Assembly: GCF_008274695.1 (NCBI RefSeq)
Contig: NZ_VTOU01000003.1
Location: 248,001 to 312,000 of the forward strand
Reading direction: 5' to 3'
From: Sphingomonas montanisoli
GTDB taxonomy: Bacteria; Pseudomonadota; Alphaproteobacteria; Sphingomonadales; Sphingomonadaceae
Length of the DNA stretch: 64,000 bases
Below, in pieces: positions 24,420 through 32,959 of this stretch. The notes below the pieces were generated by a model. The model ran no database searches. It worked only from the letters and a program-made list of their open reading frames with translations, and had not been told where the DNA came from. The translations under genes and the position numbers were made by a program. Position 1 is the stretch's first letter. Each line of letters begins with the position of its first letter.

Positions 24420-27335
24420 TCAGAACTTGAAGCGAGCACCTGCGGTGAAGGCGCGGCCGACCTGATCATAGACCGAGATGATCGTCGGCAGGTTGAGACC
24501 GGGGATCGTGCCCGGGATCAGCGGTGGCTTCTTGTCGAACAGATTGTTCACGGTGCCGAAAAGCTCGATGTAGCCGCCATAGGCTTCGATCTTCTTGCTG
24601 ATCGTCAGATCGGTGTACCAGACCGCATTCACGTCAGGATCGGCGAACACCTGATTCTGGCCGGTCGCGGCAGGGAAACCCAGTTTGAACTTGCCGATAT
24701 ATTGTTCGGAGACGAACACGCCCCAGCCGGCATTCTCGTAATTCACGTTGAACGTGCCGCGCCATTTCGGGCGGGCGATCGGCTGGTTCGCGTTGGAACC
24801 ACGGCCTGCATTTTCAAGCACAACAGCCGTTGCCGACTGCTGGGTTTTGAAGCTGTCGAGATAGTTCACATAGGCGCGCAGGCTCAGATTCCCGTTGCCT
24901 AGCGCGGTTCGGTACGAAGCATCGACGTCGATACCTTTGGTCTGAAGGATCGCGATGTTCGCCGGCGATATACGGACGCTGGTCGGGAAGGCGGTCGGCG
25001 ACGGACGGGTCACCAGCGCGCATTCCGGCGCGTTTGCGTCGAGGCGGCAGTTGTTGACGATCTGCCCGAGCGAAAGCGTGCCGATCGCATCATTGATCTT
25101 CAGCTTGTAATAATCGACCGAGATCGAGAAACCGCGCAGGAAGCCGGGCGTAAGAACGCCGCCGAAGGTGAAGGTATCGGCCTTCTCCGGCGTCAGGTTC
25201 GGATTGCCGCCAGTGATCTGCGGAACGTTCGAGGTGACACCGGAGACCGGATCGTTGAGCGTTCCGATCGCGGAACTGTCGCCAGCGAACAGATCATAGA
25301 GTGCAGGTGCGCGGATGTCGCGAGAGCGCGTGATCCGGAACAACAGGTCGTCGACCGGTTTCCAGGTGCCGCCGACCTTCCAGGTCTCGACACGGCCGCT
25401 GGTCGAATAATCGGTGACGCGCCCTGCGGCGCTGACGTCGAGCGCCTGAATGAAGGGGATGTCCTTCAACACCGGCACGTTGATCTCGGCGAAAGCTTCC
25501 TTCACGGTGACGCGGCCATTGGCGATGCCGGTGTTGGTGAGGTTGTAATAAAGCGCCGTCGATCCGACACCACGCAGGCCGGCAAAATAAGCAGAACGCA
25601 GCGCCGCCGTTTGCGCGGCAGTCGCCCCCGCCAGGGTCGCCGGATCCGAGTTGGAAGTCAGGTGCAGCTTCTGGCGGCGCCACTCCGCGCCGATCGCGAT
25701 ATCGACGGGACCAGCCGGCAGATCGAATAGCGAACCCTGAATGCTGCCCTGCAGCTGGTCCTGCGTGGTTTCGGCTCGATAGCGCGACGCGCCATTGGCG
25801 TAATCATAGCCGGCACGTGTCGCATTGGGACCCGCAGAGCCGATGATGTTGAGCGGCTGGCAGCCCTGATATTGCGACGCTACGGCTGGATCGAGCAGGA
25901 CGCGGCAGGTGATCTGGCCGTTCGCTGGATTGCGAACCGCGTCCAGCGCAGCATATGCCTTTTTCAGATCAAAAGTCTGCTGCGCCAGCGTGAAGATCGA
26001 CTTGCTGTGGACGTAGCCAAGGGTCCAGTCGAAGTTGCCGAGCTTACCCTCGACACCCGCCTGCCCCATATAGAAGTCGGTACGCTCCTCCGCCGGCAGC
26101 GGCCCCATCTCCGTCAGATTCACCGCAACCGAGATCGACGGAATGTTCTGCGCCGTCATCGCGGCCTGGACGTTGGCGGGCAGATACGGATTGCCGCTGA
26201 AGATCGTCGCCGAATTAGGCGGAGCGAAGGCGTTGGCGAGCGACGAATATTTGATGTCGCTGCGCGTGAAGACGCCCTGCACATAGACGTTAACGTCATC
26301 CGCGACATCGTAACTCAGACGCCCGAAGGTCTGATAGGTCGTCAGCGGGGCAACCGCGGTCGACTGCGGCGTGATGACATAGCCATCGCCGCCCACCGAA
26401 TAGCCTGCCGTTCCGATCAGGGTGCCCGCGTTGAACGGGGTGGCCTGACCATTGGGCAGGAAGCGGAAATTGTTGAAGCTGAAGTTCGCTGGGCCATTAA
26501 TCAGGCCGCCCGACGTCGAGTTGTTGATCGTCGTATTGCTGTAGAGGACCAGCGGATTCGCAGCCGAACCGGCCGGGTTTCCCGCCAACAGCGCCGCACG
26601 GTTCTGACCAGCATAAAGGTAGTTGCCCAGGCTCTGCTTACGATCCGAGCGGAGCATGCCGCGGCTGTTATAATATTCGCCGCTGAGCAGAATATGACCA
26701 CGGCCACCCGCGAAATCGGAGCCATAAGCCAAGCCAAATTTCTCGTTACCGTTGTCGCCGCGTTGGTCGACACCGCCTTGGGCGACTCCGGAAATGCCAG
26801 TGAACTTCTTGTTGAGGACGAAGTTGACGACGCCCGAGACCGCGTCCGAACCGTAAGCCGCTGAAGCGCCGGCGGTGACGATGTCGACACGCTCGACGAG
26901 CAGGTTCGGGATGATGTTGACGTCGACGACGCCGCGGAATGTCGTTGGCGGCATGCGGACGCTGTCGAACATGATAAGCGTGCGCTCAGGGCCGACGCCG
27001 CGCAGGTTGAGCAGGTTGCCGTTGGCGGCCGACGAGGCGAAGTTGTGCGTGGAGCGGGCCGGGCCGCTCGACAGGCTGAACTGCGGCAGCTTGTTCAGGC
27101 CGTCCGCGATGTTGGTCGGGGTCGCCTTGGCAAGGTCTGCGGTCGGCGCGACCGTCACCGGGGTCGGCGCGGTATAACCATCGCGAACGATGCGCGAGCC
27201 AGTCACGACGATGTCCTGGATCTGCTGGTCGTTAGGCGTCGCATCGACAGGCCCGGCCTGCTGCGCATGGGCCTGCTGCGCCATCGCGAAGCTGCAAGCG
27301 CTGGCCAGCAATACGGAAATCAGGTGCCCTCTCAT
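24420..27335 (-). CDS. TonB-dependent outer-membrane receptor (sulfatase island)
   Basis: A 971-residue receptor with signal peptide (MRGHLISVLLASACSFAMAQ), a plug (QDIVVTGSRIVRDG, LLNLRGVGPERTLIMFDSVR, VDIVTAGASAAYGSDAVSG) and a long beta-barrel ending in GRAFTAGARFKF. It is of the large receptor type common in sphingomonads. With sulfatases and their activating enzyme adjacent, it probably takes up a sulfated organic compound or its product; this is inferred. ATG 27335 is chosen for the signal peptide. Confidence 0.93.
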   Translation of the reverse strand: MRGHLISVLLASACSFAMAQQAHAQQAGPVDATPNDQQIQDIVVTGSRIVRDGYTAPTPVTVAPTADLAKATPTNIADGLNKLPQFSLSSGPARSTHNFASSAANGNLLNLRGVGPERTLIMFDSVRMPPTTFRGVVDVNIIPNLLVERVDIVTAGASAAYGSDAVSGVVNFVLNKKFTGISGVAQGGVDQRGDNGNEKFGLAYGSDFAGGRGHILLSGEYYNSRGMLRSDRKQSLGNYLYAGQNRAALLAGNPAGSAANPLVLYSNTTINNSTSGGLINGPANFSFNNFRFLPNGQATPFNAGTLIGTAGYSVGGDGYVITPQSTAVAPLTTYQTFGRLSYDVADDVNVYVQGVFTRSDIKYSSLANAFAPPNSATIFSGNPYLPANVQAAMTAQNIPSISVAVNLTEMGPLPAEERTDFYMGQAGVEGKLGNFDWTLGYVHSKSIFTLAQQTFDLKKAYAALDAVRNPANGQITCRVLLDPAVASQYQGCQPLNIIGSAGPNATRAGYDYANGASRYRAETTQDQLQGSIQGSLFDLPAGPVDIAIGAEWRRQKLHLTSNSDPATLAGATAAQTAALRSAYFAGLRGVGSTALYYNLTNTGIANGRVTVKEAFAEINVPVLKDIPFIQALDVSAAGRVTDYSTSGRVETWKVGGTWKPVDDLLFRITRSRDIRAPALYDLFAGDSSAIGTLNDPVSGVTSNVPQITGGNPNLTPEKADTFTFGGVLTPGFLRGFSISVDYYKLKINDAIGTLSLGQIVNNCRLDANAPECALVTRPSPTAFPTSVRISPANIAILQTKGIDVDASYRTALGNGNLSLRAYVNYLDSFKTQQSATAVVLENAGRGSNANQPIARPKWRGTFNVNYENAGWGVFVSEQYIGKFKLGFPAATGQNQVFADPDVNAVWYTDLTISKKIEAYGGYIELFGTVNNLFDKKPPLIPGTIPGLNLPTIISVYDQVGRAFTAGARFKF

Positions 27336-27494
27336 CTCATCATCTCCCCAAAGGACGCACCCAATCGGATTATTATCCTGTGGTGCAGAATTGTCCCGTC
27401 GCAGAACCTGCACTCTGGGTCAATATTTTTTGGTCACTTGACGTGAAAAATGCTCTACGTCACCTTCTCTGTCGATCGGATCAGGGAGATGGTT
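27336..27494. promoter_or_regulatory. Divergent promoter region, TonB receptor / TetR
   Basis: 159 bases between divergent genes. It contains the inverted repeat TGACGT-N12-ACGTCA (27439-27462) next to the TetR start, and GTGCAG with CTGCAC about 19 bases apart (near 27383-27413). Both are candidate operators for the adjacent TetR protein. A TTGACC hexamer on the minus strand near 27420 could be a -35 element for the receptor. Confidence 0.42.
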
Positions 27495-28214
27495 ATGGGG
27501 GAAAGTCCGACATCTCGCCGCGGAGTCTATGCGAGCGCCGCGATGATCGATCGTCGCGTTCGCATTTTGCGGGAGACCCGGCGGTTGATCGCGGACGAGG
27601 GTGCACCGGCGCTGCGGCTGACCGCTGTTGCGGAGGCTGCGGGCGTTGCCATCAACACGCTCTACGGTTTGTTCGGGCGTCGCGAAGAACTGATCGCGCA
27701 CGCCGTGCTCGATGGCTTCGGGACGGAAACAGGCGCGGAGGACACCGCGCCCCGCTCGCTGGCCGCCAATCTGCAGAGACTGCGCCGGACGGCGGGTTAT
27801 TTTCGCGGACGGCGCAACGAGTTGGCGGGGCTGGTCTCGATCTATTTCAGCGCAACCACCAGCGCCGAGATCCGATCGCTGATCGACGACGGCTCCCGTC
27901 GCGCCAATGACGCCTGGGTGCGGGCCAACATCAACGGACTGGGCTTGGCCGATCCGCCGCGGCTGACCGAAGCACTGACCCGCTGGGAATTCGCCACATT
28001 ATTCGACTGGTCGATCGATCGGCTATCGGACACCGAAGCTCCGACCGAACTCGCACAGGGGCATCTGCGCCTGCTGTCGGCATTCAGTCGGGGGGAACTA
28101 AGCGATCAGATCGCACGCCACATGTCCGGCCGGGGCCGCGACGCTCCGTCGCCGATTGCGACCAGCGTCCACAGATCGAACCCCCTGCCCCAAGTGCTCA
28201 GCGCGGGCGCCTGA
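27495..28214 (+). CDS. TetR-family regulator, divergent from TonB receptor
   Basis: A 239-residue protein starting MGESPTSRRGVYASAAMIDR. HTH: LIADEGAPALRLTAVAEAAG, then VAINTLYGLFGRREELIAHA. ATG 27495 follows AGGGAG by six bases; an ATG at 27450 in frame lies inside the inverted repeat and is less likely. Being divergent from the receptor gene, it probably represses it. The 3' end overlaps the end of the convergent formylglycine-generating enzyme gene by 17 bases. Confidence 0.87.
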   Translation: MGESPTSRRGVYASAAMIDRRVRILRETRRLIADEGAPALRLTAVAEAAGVAINTLYGLFGRREELIAHAVLDGFGTETGAEDTAPRSLAANLQRLRRTAGYFRGRRNELAGLVSIYFSATTSAEIRSLIDDGSRRANDAWVRANINGLGLADPPRLTEALTRWEFATLFDWSIDRLSDTEAPTELAQGHLRLLSAFSRGELSDQIARHMSGRGRDAPSPIATSVHRSNPLPQVLSAGA

Positions 28215-29163
28215 ACACCACATCCCGCACCACACATCGAAAACCGACATGACTGGTGCTCGTGTCGGTCGGCTGGGGATGGCGCGCGGCAGGCCGATAA
28301 CGCTGGCAGTAATTTTCCGCGCACAGATGTGATCCGCCCTTCAGCACCTTCCGCCCCATGCGCGGCTGCGGGCCACCGCGATCGAGGCTAGCGGCGCGCA
28401 CCGGCCCGCGCGGATTGGCAGGAATGCAGCAGCCCTGCTTCTTCTTGCCCGCCTCGGATGTCGGCAGGCCATACCAGTCGGCCGTCCATTCCCAGACATT
28501 GCCTATCATGTCGAACAGGCCATATCCGTTCGCCGGATAACTGCGCACCGGCGACGTCCGTTCCCACCCGTCGAGCAGGTCGTTCGCGTAGGGAAATGCG
28601 CCTTGCCAGTAATTGGCGAGCATGGCGCCATCCGGCGCAAGCTCGTCGCCCCAGGCGAAGGCCGCGCCATCCAGTCCGCCGCGCGCGGCATATTCCCACT
28701 CGGCCTCGGTCGGCAGATCCTTGCCCGCCCAGCGTGCATAAGCCTCGGCGTCGGCAAGCGCGATGTGGACGACCGGATGATCCTCCAGCCCATCGATGCT
28801 GCTGTCAGGACCGGTCGGGTGCCGCCAGTCGGCGCCGAAGCAGAACTCCCACCATTGCGATACGTCGGCCAGGTCGACCGGCCCTGTCGTCTTGCGGAAC
28901 ACGAGTGATCCGGCGCGCACCATTGCGGGATTGATCCCCGGATAATCGCGCGGATCGGGGGCATCCTCGGCAACCGTCCGATAGCCGGTCGCCGCGACGA
29001 ACGCCGCGAAATCGCGATTAGTGACAGGGATTGGATCGATATGGAACCCATTGATCCGGATCGTCCGCGTCGGCGCCTCCTCCGGATAGCCATCATCGGC
29101 GCCCATCCGAAATATGCCGCCGGGCAAATGGATCATGGATTCGATTGACGGTTCGCTACTCAT
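28198..29163 (-). CDS. Formylglycine-generating enzyme (sulfatase maturation)
   Basis: A 321-residue SUMF1/FGE-fold protein. It converts the active-site Cys of sulfatases to formylglycine. Marks: MIHLPGGIFRMGADDGYPEE near the N-terminus, LPTEAEWEYAARGG, DMIGNVWEWTADWYG and the catalytic pair in KGGSHLCAENYCQRYRP (Cys about 281 and 286). The pair separates true FGE from FGE-fold relatives such as EgtB. No signal peptide, so it acts in the cytoplasm before export. Start ATG 29163; the longer frame upstream has no similarity. Its presence with two sulfatases makes the island self-sufficient. Confidence 0.93.
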   Translation of the reverse strand: MSSEPSIESMIHLPGGIFRMGADDGYPEEAPTRTIRINGFHIDPIPVTNRDFAAFVAATGYRTVAEDAPDPRDYPGINPAMVRAGSLVFRKTTGPVDLADVSQWWEFCFGADWRHPTGPDSSIDGLEDHPVVHIALADAEAYARWAGKDLPTEAEWEYAARGGLDGAAFAWGDELAPDGAMLANYWQGAFPYANDLLDGWERTSPVRSYPANGYGLFDMIGNVWEWTADWYGLPTSEAGKKKQGCCIPANPRGPVRAASLDRGGPQPRMGRKVLKGGSHLCAENYCQRYRPAARHPQPTDTSTSHVGFRCVVRDVVFRRPR

Positions 29164-29224
29164 ATCTCTCGAAGCGCCAATTCGCTGTGACCTGTCAATG
29201 GAACCTCCGACAACCCGGGGCCGT

Positions 29225-30496
29225 TCACATCTGATCGGCAATGCTCCTGATGTGGATGTCGCGTTGCGGGAAAGGTATCTCGATGGCGTTGTCAGCGAAC
29301 AGCCGCCAGACGCGATTGAGTATGTCGGATCGGACATTGCCCACGCCCAATTCCGGATCGGCGATCCAGACAAGAATGTCGTGATCGATCGAACTGTCGC
29401 CAAACGCCTTCAGCCAGACCGACGGCTTTGGCTCGGTCAACACCCGGGTGGCGCCGGTCGCGGCCTCGACCATCAGCTTCTGGGCTAAGGCGAGATCGCA
29501 GCCATAGGCCACGCCTACCGGAATATGGATACGCACATTGCGGCTCGAGTAGGACCAGTTTTCGACCGCTTCGGTCATCAACTGCTCGTTCGGTATCAGA
29601 TGCTCCTTGCCGTCTCTGGTGACGACCGAGACAGCTCGCACGCCGATCTTGCCGACCGCGCCAAACGTATCGCCCACCACGATTACGTCGCCCGGCTTCA
29701 CCGAACGATCCATCAGCAGGATGAGCCCGGCGATCAGGTTACCGAAGGTCTTTTGGAGCCCGAAGCCGATAGCGAGGCCCGCAGCACCTGAAAATACGGT
29801 CAGCGCGGTGAGGTCGATGCCCAGAAGGTCGATGCCGAGCAGCACGGCGATGACGACGACGCCAATACCCGCGAGCTTCTGTACCAGCACCTGCTGTGAA
29901 ATATCGAGGCCGCTCGCGCGGCCGATAAGATGCGTGAGGATGTGGTTCACCGTTTTCGCGACCACATAAAGAACGGCGATAATGACGATCGCATTGACAA
30001 CCGCGAGCAGCGAGAAGCGATGGGCGCCAACGGAGAAGCCGACCCCGTCCAGGCCTTTGATCAGCGGCCGCATGCCACCCAGCGTGCCTGCTGTGGTCGC
30101 GACCAGCGCCGCAAGCGCGAGAAGCAGCGCCGCCGTCTTGCCGAGGCCGCATGCCTTGACGATGCGATAGACCAACAAGCACATCGCAACACCAAGCGCG
30201 ACAGCCAATGTCATCAGCGCTAGCGGGTTCAGCACTACCGCATTGCCGACAATAAGGAGCAGGAGAGCAATCACCGCATATTGGACGAGTGCCGTCACGA
30301 CCTTCTCAGTGATTGCGGATGTCCGTCCTCCGAGGTTGTGGATGCGTGCCGTAAGCGGCGGTCCGGCGCGATGGCCGACAAACCAGCCGATCGCAACCGC
30401 GCCGGCAATAAGCACTATCGCAACGACCAATGACTCGACGTCGGGTGATTCAGGTAGCGGCAGTCCTGTACGTTCAATCCAGTCATGCCAATCCAT
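29225..30496 (-). CDS. MscS-family mechanosensitive channel (long form)
   Basis: A 423-residue membrane protein with about six hydrophobic segments followed by the MscS core: pore helix GAAGLAIGFGLQKTFGNLIAG, then DRSVKPGDVIVVGDTFGAVG, VVTRDGKEHLIPNEQLMT and a C-terminal part ending FPQRDIHIRS. It releases ions on hypo-osmotic shock. It is divergent from the antiporter gene, and a second MscS gene lies 1.5 kb away. Confidence 0.92.
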   Translation of the reverse strand: MDWHDWIERTGLPLPESPDVESLVVAIVLIAGAVAIGWFVGHRAGPPLTARIHNLGGRTSAITEKVVTALVQYAVIALLLLIVGNAVVLNPLALMTLAVALGVAMCLLVYRIVKACGLGKTAALLLALAALVATTAGTLGGMRPLIKGLDGVGFSVGAHRFSLLAVVNAIVIIAVLYVVAKTVNHILTHLIGRASGLDISQQVLVQKLAGIGVVVIAVLLGIDLLGIDLTALTVFSGAAGLAIGFGLQKTFGNLIAGLILLMDRSVKPGDVIVVGDTFGAVGKIGVRAVSVVTRDGKEHLIPNEQLMTEAVENWSYSSRNVRIHIPVGVAYGCDLALAQKLMVEAATGATRVLTEPKPSVWLKAFGDSSIDHDILVWIADPELGVGNVRSDILNRVWRLFADNAIEIPFPQRDIHIRSIADQM

Positions 30497-30671
30497 GAGA
30501 CACCTCCATGAGAAGGAGCCGTTGAGGTGGCGTTAGGTTCCGCAATCGTCGCGAAAGGCTTTGGCCGATCGCATTCAAAGCAAAATTCTCCGATCCGACA
30601 TCCCCCCTGACCTGAGAGCATGACTGAAGCGTTACATGCATAGTCCTCGACGGAGTCCTGCCCCTTTCTTG

Positions 30672-31919
30672 ATGTACGGTTTTTCCCCATATCATATTGC
30701 GCTGGCGCTCCTTGGGCTCGGCGTCATCCTGGCTTACTGGTTGCCCCGCTTTGTCTCCGGTCGTGAGCCGGCAGCGTCGGCGCTGCTGATCGCGCTCGGC
30801 GCCGGCGCCAGTTTCTTTCTTCCCGACCTCTCTGCCTGGATCGATCCGATGCGGCGCGGCCTCTATTGGGAGAAAGCAACCGAGCTGGCGCTCATCGTCG
30901 GCCTGTTCGGCACAGGCCTGCGCATCGACAGGCTGGTCGATTGGCGGGGCAGCCATCCGACCGTGCGACTTCTGCTCGTCGCCATGCCCATCTGCATCGC
31001 TGTTGTTGCCGGTCTGGGCTATTTCGTGGCGGGGATGACTGTGGCGGGCGCCTTGCTGCTCGGCTCCGTGCTTGCTCCGACCGATCCTGTGCTCGCGGGC
31101 GACGTCCAGATCGGGCCCCCGCAGGAAGGCGGCGAGCATCCCGTACGGCTGACCTTGACGGCCGAAGCCGGCCTCAACGATGGGCTCGCCTTTCCCTTCG
31201 TCCATCTCGCGCTCGCGGTCGGCGCCGCGGGCACCCTGACGGGCGATGTCTTTCTGCACTGGCTCTGGCTCGATGTCGGCTACCGCATTGCGGTTGGCCT
31301 TGCCTGCGGCATTGCCATCGGCTGGGTGCTCGGCAAGATTTTGTTTGAGGTTCCAAGGCCGGCACCGCTCGCAAGTACCCAGGTCGGCGTCGTGGCCATT
31401 GCCGGCGTCATGCTCTGCTATGGATTGACGGAGCTGGCCGAAGGCTATGGCTTCATCGCGACCTTCGTGGCCGGCGTCACGCTCCGCCGGTCCGAGGCGC
31501 GCCATGAATTTCATCGCAGGCTGCATGGCTTCACCGAGACGATCGAGCATACGCTCACCGCGCTGCTGCTGGTGTCGATCGGTCTCGCCCTTCCCGCGCT
31601 CTGGCCGGGCGCATATTGGCCGCATGTGGCAATCGGCGCCGCTCTGATATTCGTGATCCGGCCGCTTTCAGCCTGGGTCGCCCTATGCGGACTTGGATTC
31701 GCGCCACGCCAGCGCTGGGTGATGAGCTTTTACGGTGTGCGCGGCATCGGCTCGATCTTCTATATCGCTTACGCTGCCGCGCAGGTCGACCTGGTCAATG
31801 AGGAGGGCCTGTGGTCGACCGTCGCGATCACCGTCATGCTGTCCACGCTCGTCCACGGCCTGACCGCTGGGCTGGCGGTCGAGCGGGCAACGGAGGAGGA
31901 TGCCGAAAGCCTTAGCTAG
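30672..31919 (+). CDS. CPA1-type Na+(K+)/H+ antiporter
   Basis: A 415-residue protein with about 12 membrane segments. Motifs of the NhaP/CPA1 family: GSVLAPTDPVLAGDVQ and LTAEAGLNDGLAFPFVHLAL (the ND pair of the transport site), then FYGVRGIGSIFYIAYA. No large cytoplasmic C-terminal domain. Start ATG 30672 (MYGFSPYHIALALL) fits family N-termini; an ATG at 30636 adds 12 residues. It probably exchanges sodium or potassium for protons in osmotic or pH balance. Confidence 0.9.
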   Translation: MYGFSPYHIALALLGLGVILAYWLPRFVSGREPAASALLIALGAGASFFLPDLSAWIDPMRRGLYWEKATELALIVGLFGTGLRIDRLVDWRGSHPTVRLLLVAMPICIAVVAGLGYFVAGMTVAGALLLGSVLAPTDPVLAGDVQIGPPQEGGEHPVRLTLTAEAGLNDGLAFPFVHLALAVGAAGTLTGDVFLHWLWLDVGYRIAVGLACGIAIGWVLGKILFEVPRPAPLASTQVGVVAIAGVMLCYGLTELAEGYGFIATFVAGVTLRRSEARHEFHRRLHGFTETIEHTLTALLLVSIGLALPALWPGAYWPHVAIGAALIFVIRPLSAWVALCGLGFAPRQRWVMSFYGVRGIGSIFYIAYAAAQVDLVNEEGLWSTVAITVMLSTLVHGLTAGLAVERATEEDAESLS

Positions 31920-31949
31920 ATTTGCCTACAAGGACCGAGACAGTCTCGA

Positions 31950-32942
31950 TCATACCGCTTCGTCTTTCCTGGACATGCGCAGGATTTCGACCCGATTAAG
32001 GGGTCTCGGTTCGGGCGGGCTCTCGCCCGCCGGCCACCCTTCGCGCTGGCGCGTGCGGTCGCCATCGCTCGCTTCGGTCTGGTCATGGAACAGGATCTGC
32101 TGGGTCGGGAACGGCAGGTCGATGCCGGCACCAGCCAGCGCCTCCGCGACAGCCTGAAGCACCTTATCTCGGATCGCCACGACACCGGCACGCTTGGGCT
32201 TCGTCCACCAGCGTACACGCAGGTTCTTCGATGAGCCGGCCAGATCCCAGAGCAGCACGTCCGGCGCCGGCTCGGCAAGAACCCCCTCAACGCTTCTGAC
32301 AGCTTCCAGCGCGATCGCCTTCGCTTGGGTGACATCGTCGCTATAGCCGATGCCCACGTCATAAGAGCTTCGCAGGAGATCGTAGGCGGTAATGACGGTG
32401 ACCGGCTCGGTATAGATGACACTGTTGGGTACGATGATCCGTTGCCCGTCATAGGTGCGGATATAGGTCGCGCGGGTTTCAATGGATTCCACGGTTCCGG
32501 TGAAGCCGCCGCTGGTAATTTCGTCGCCTGCGCGAAACGGGTGGCGGATCAGCAGCAATATGCCGGCCAGCAGATTCTGGAATATGTCTTTGAAGGCAAA
32601 CCCAATGGCGACACCGCCGATCCCGAGCACCGAAAACAGCTTGGCGGGCGTCATCGATGGGAAGGCAACAGTCACTGCGATGAGGAGGCCGAGCAGCATC
32701 AACCCGATATAGGCGAGTCGTCCGAAGGCCGTCGCAGCGCTCGGAAACTCGGACCGGCGCTTAGCGACGCTTTCCACCGTTCGGCGAACTCCCGAGGCGA
32801 TCGCCCAGAAAATAAGGAACACGGCCGTGCCGGCGACCAGCAACGGCAACATCGCCAGAAACCCATTGATCATGCCGTTGACGGTCGCCCAGATTTCGGA
32901 CGGATGCACGCTCGCAGCGGCGGGAGGTGATGCAGTGTTCAT
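31950..32942 (-). CDS. MscS-family mechanosensitive channel (short form)
   Basis: A 330-residue channel: three N-terminal hydrophobic segments, pore region IGGVAIGFAFKDIFQNLLAG, then RHPFRAGDEITSGGFTGTVE and RIIVPNSVIYTEPV. Length and layout are like E. coli MscS. A polar C-terminal tail (about residues 285-330) is extra. Start ATG 32942 (an ATG directly upstream at 32945 is equivalent). It sits just downstream of the DUF2254 gene on the same strand, 17 bases apart, so probably one operon. Confidence 0.92.
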   Translation of the reverse strand: MNTASPPAAASVHPSEIWATVNGMINGFLAMLPLLVAGTAVFLIFWAIASGVRRTVESVAKRRSEFPSAATAFGRLAYIGLMLLGLLIAVTVAFPSMTPAKLFSVLGIGGVAIGFAFKDIFQNLLAGILLLIRHPFRAGDEITSGGFTGTVESIETRATYIRTYDGQRIIVPNSVIYTEPVTVITAYDLLRSSYDVGIGYSDDVTQAKAIALEAVRSVEGVLAEPAPDVLLWDLAGSSKNLRVRWWTKPKRAGVVAIRDKVLQAVAEALAGAGIDLPFPTQQILFHDQTEASDGDRTRQREGWPAGESPPEPRPLNRVEILRMSRKDEAV

Positions 32943-32959
32943 CAAGGGACTCTTCCGGA

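Noticed and set aside
22169-24430. 753-residue plus-strand frame
   Set aside because: Antisense to sulfatase 2, arginine/alanine-rich and without any recognisable domain.
28198-29163. Ergothioneine-type (EgtB) assignment for the FGE-fold protein
   Set aside because: The C-terminal Cys pair in the HLCAENYC motif and the adjacent sulfatases fit true formylglycine-generating enzyme; no DinB-like N-terminal domain is present.
29200-29225. GGAAC-N17-CGTT, resembling an EcfG general-stress promoter
   Set aside because: It points into the antisense of the MscS gene with no plus-strand gene for over 1.4 kb; probably chance.
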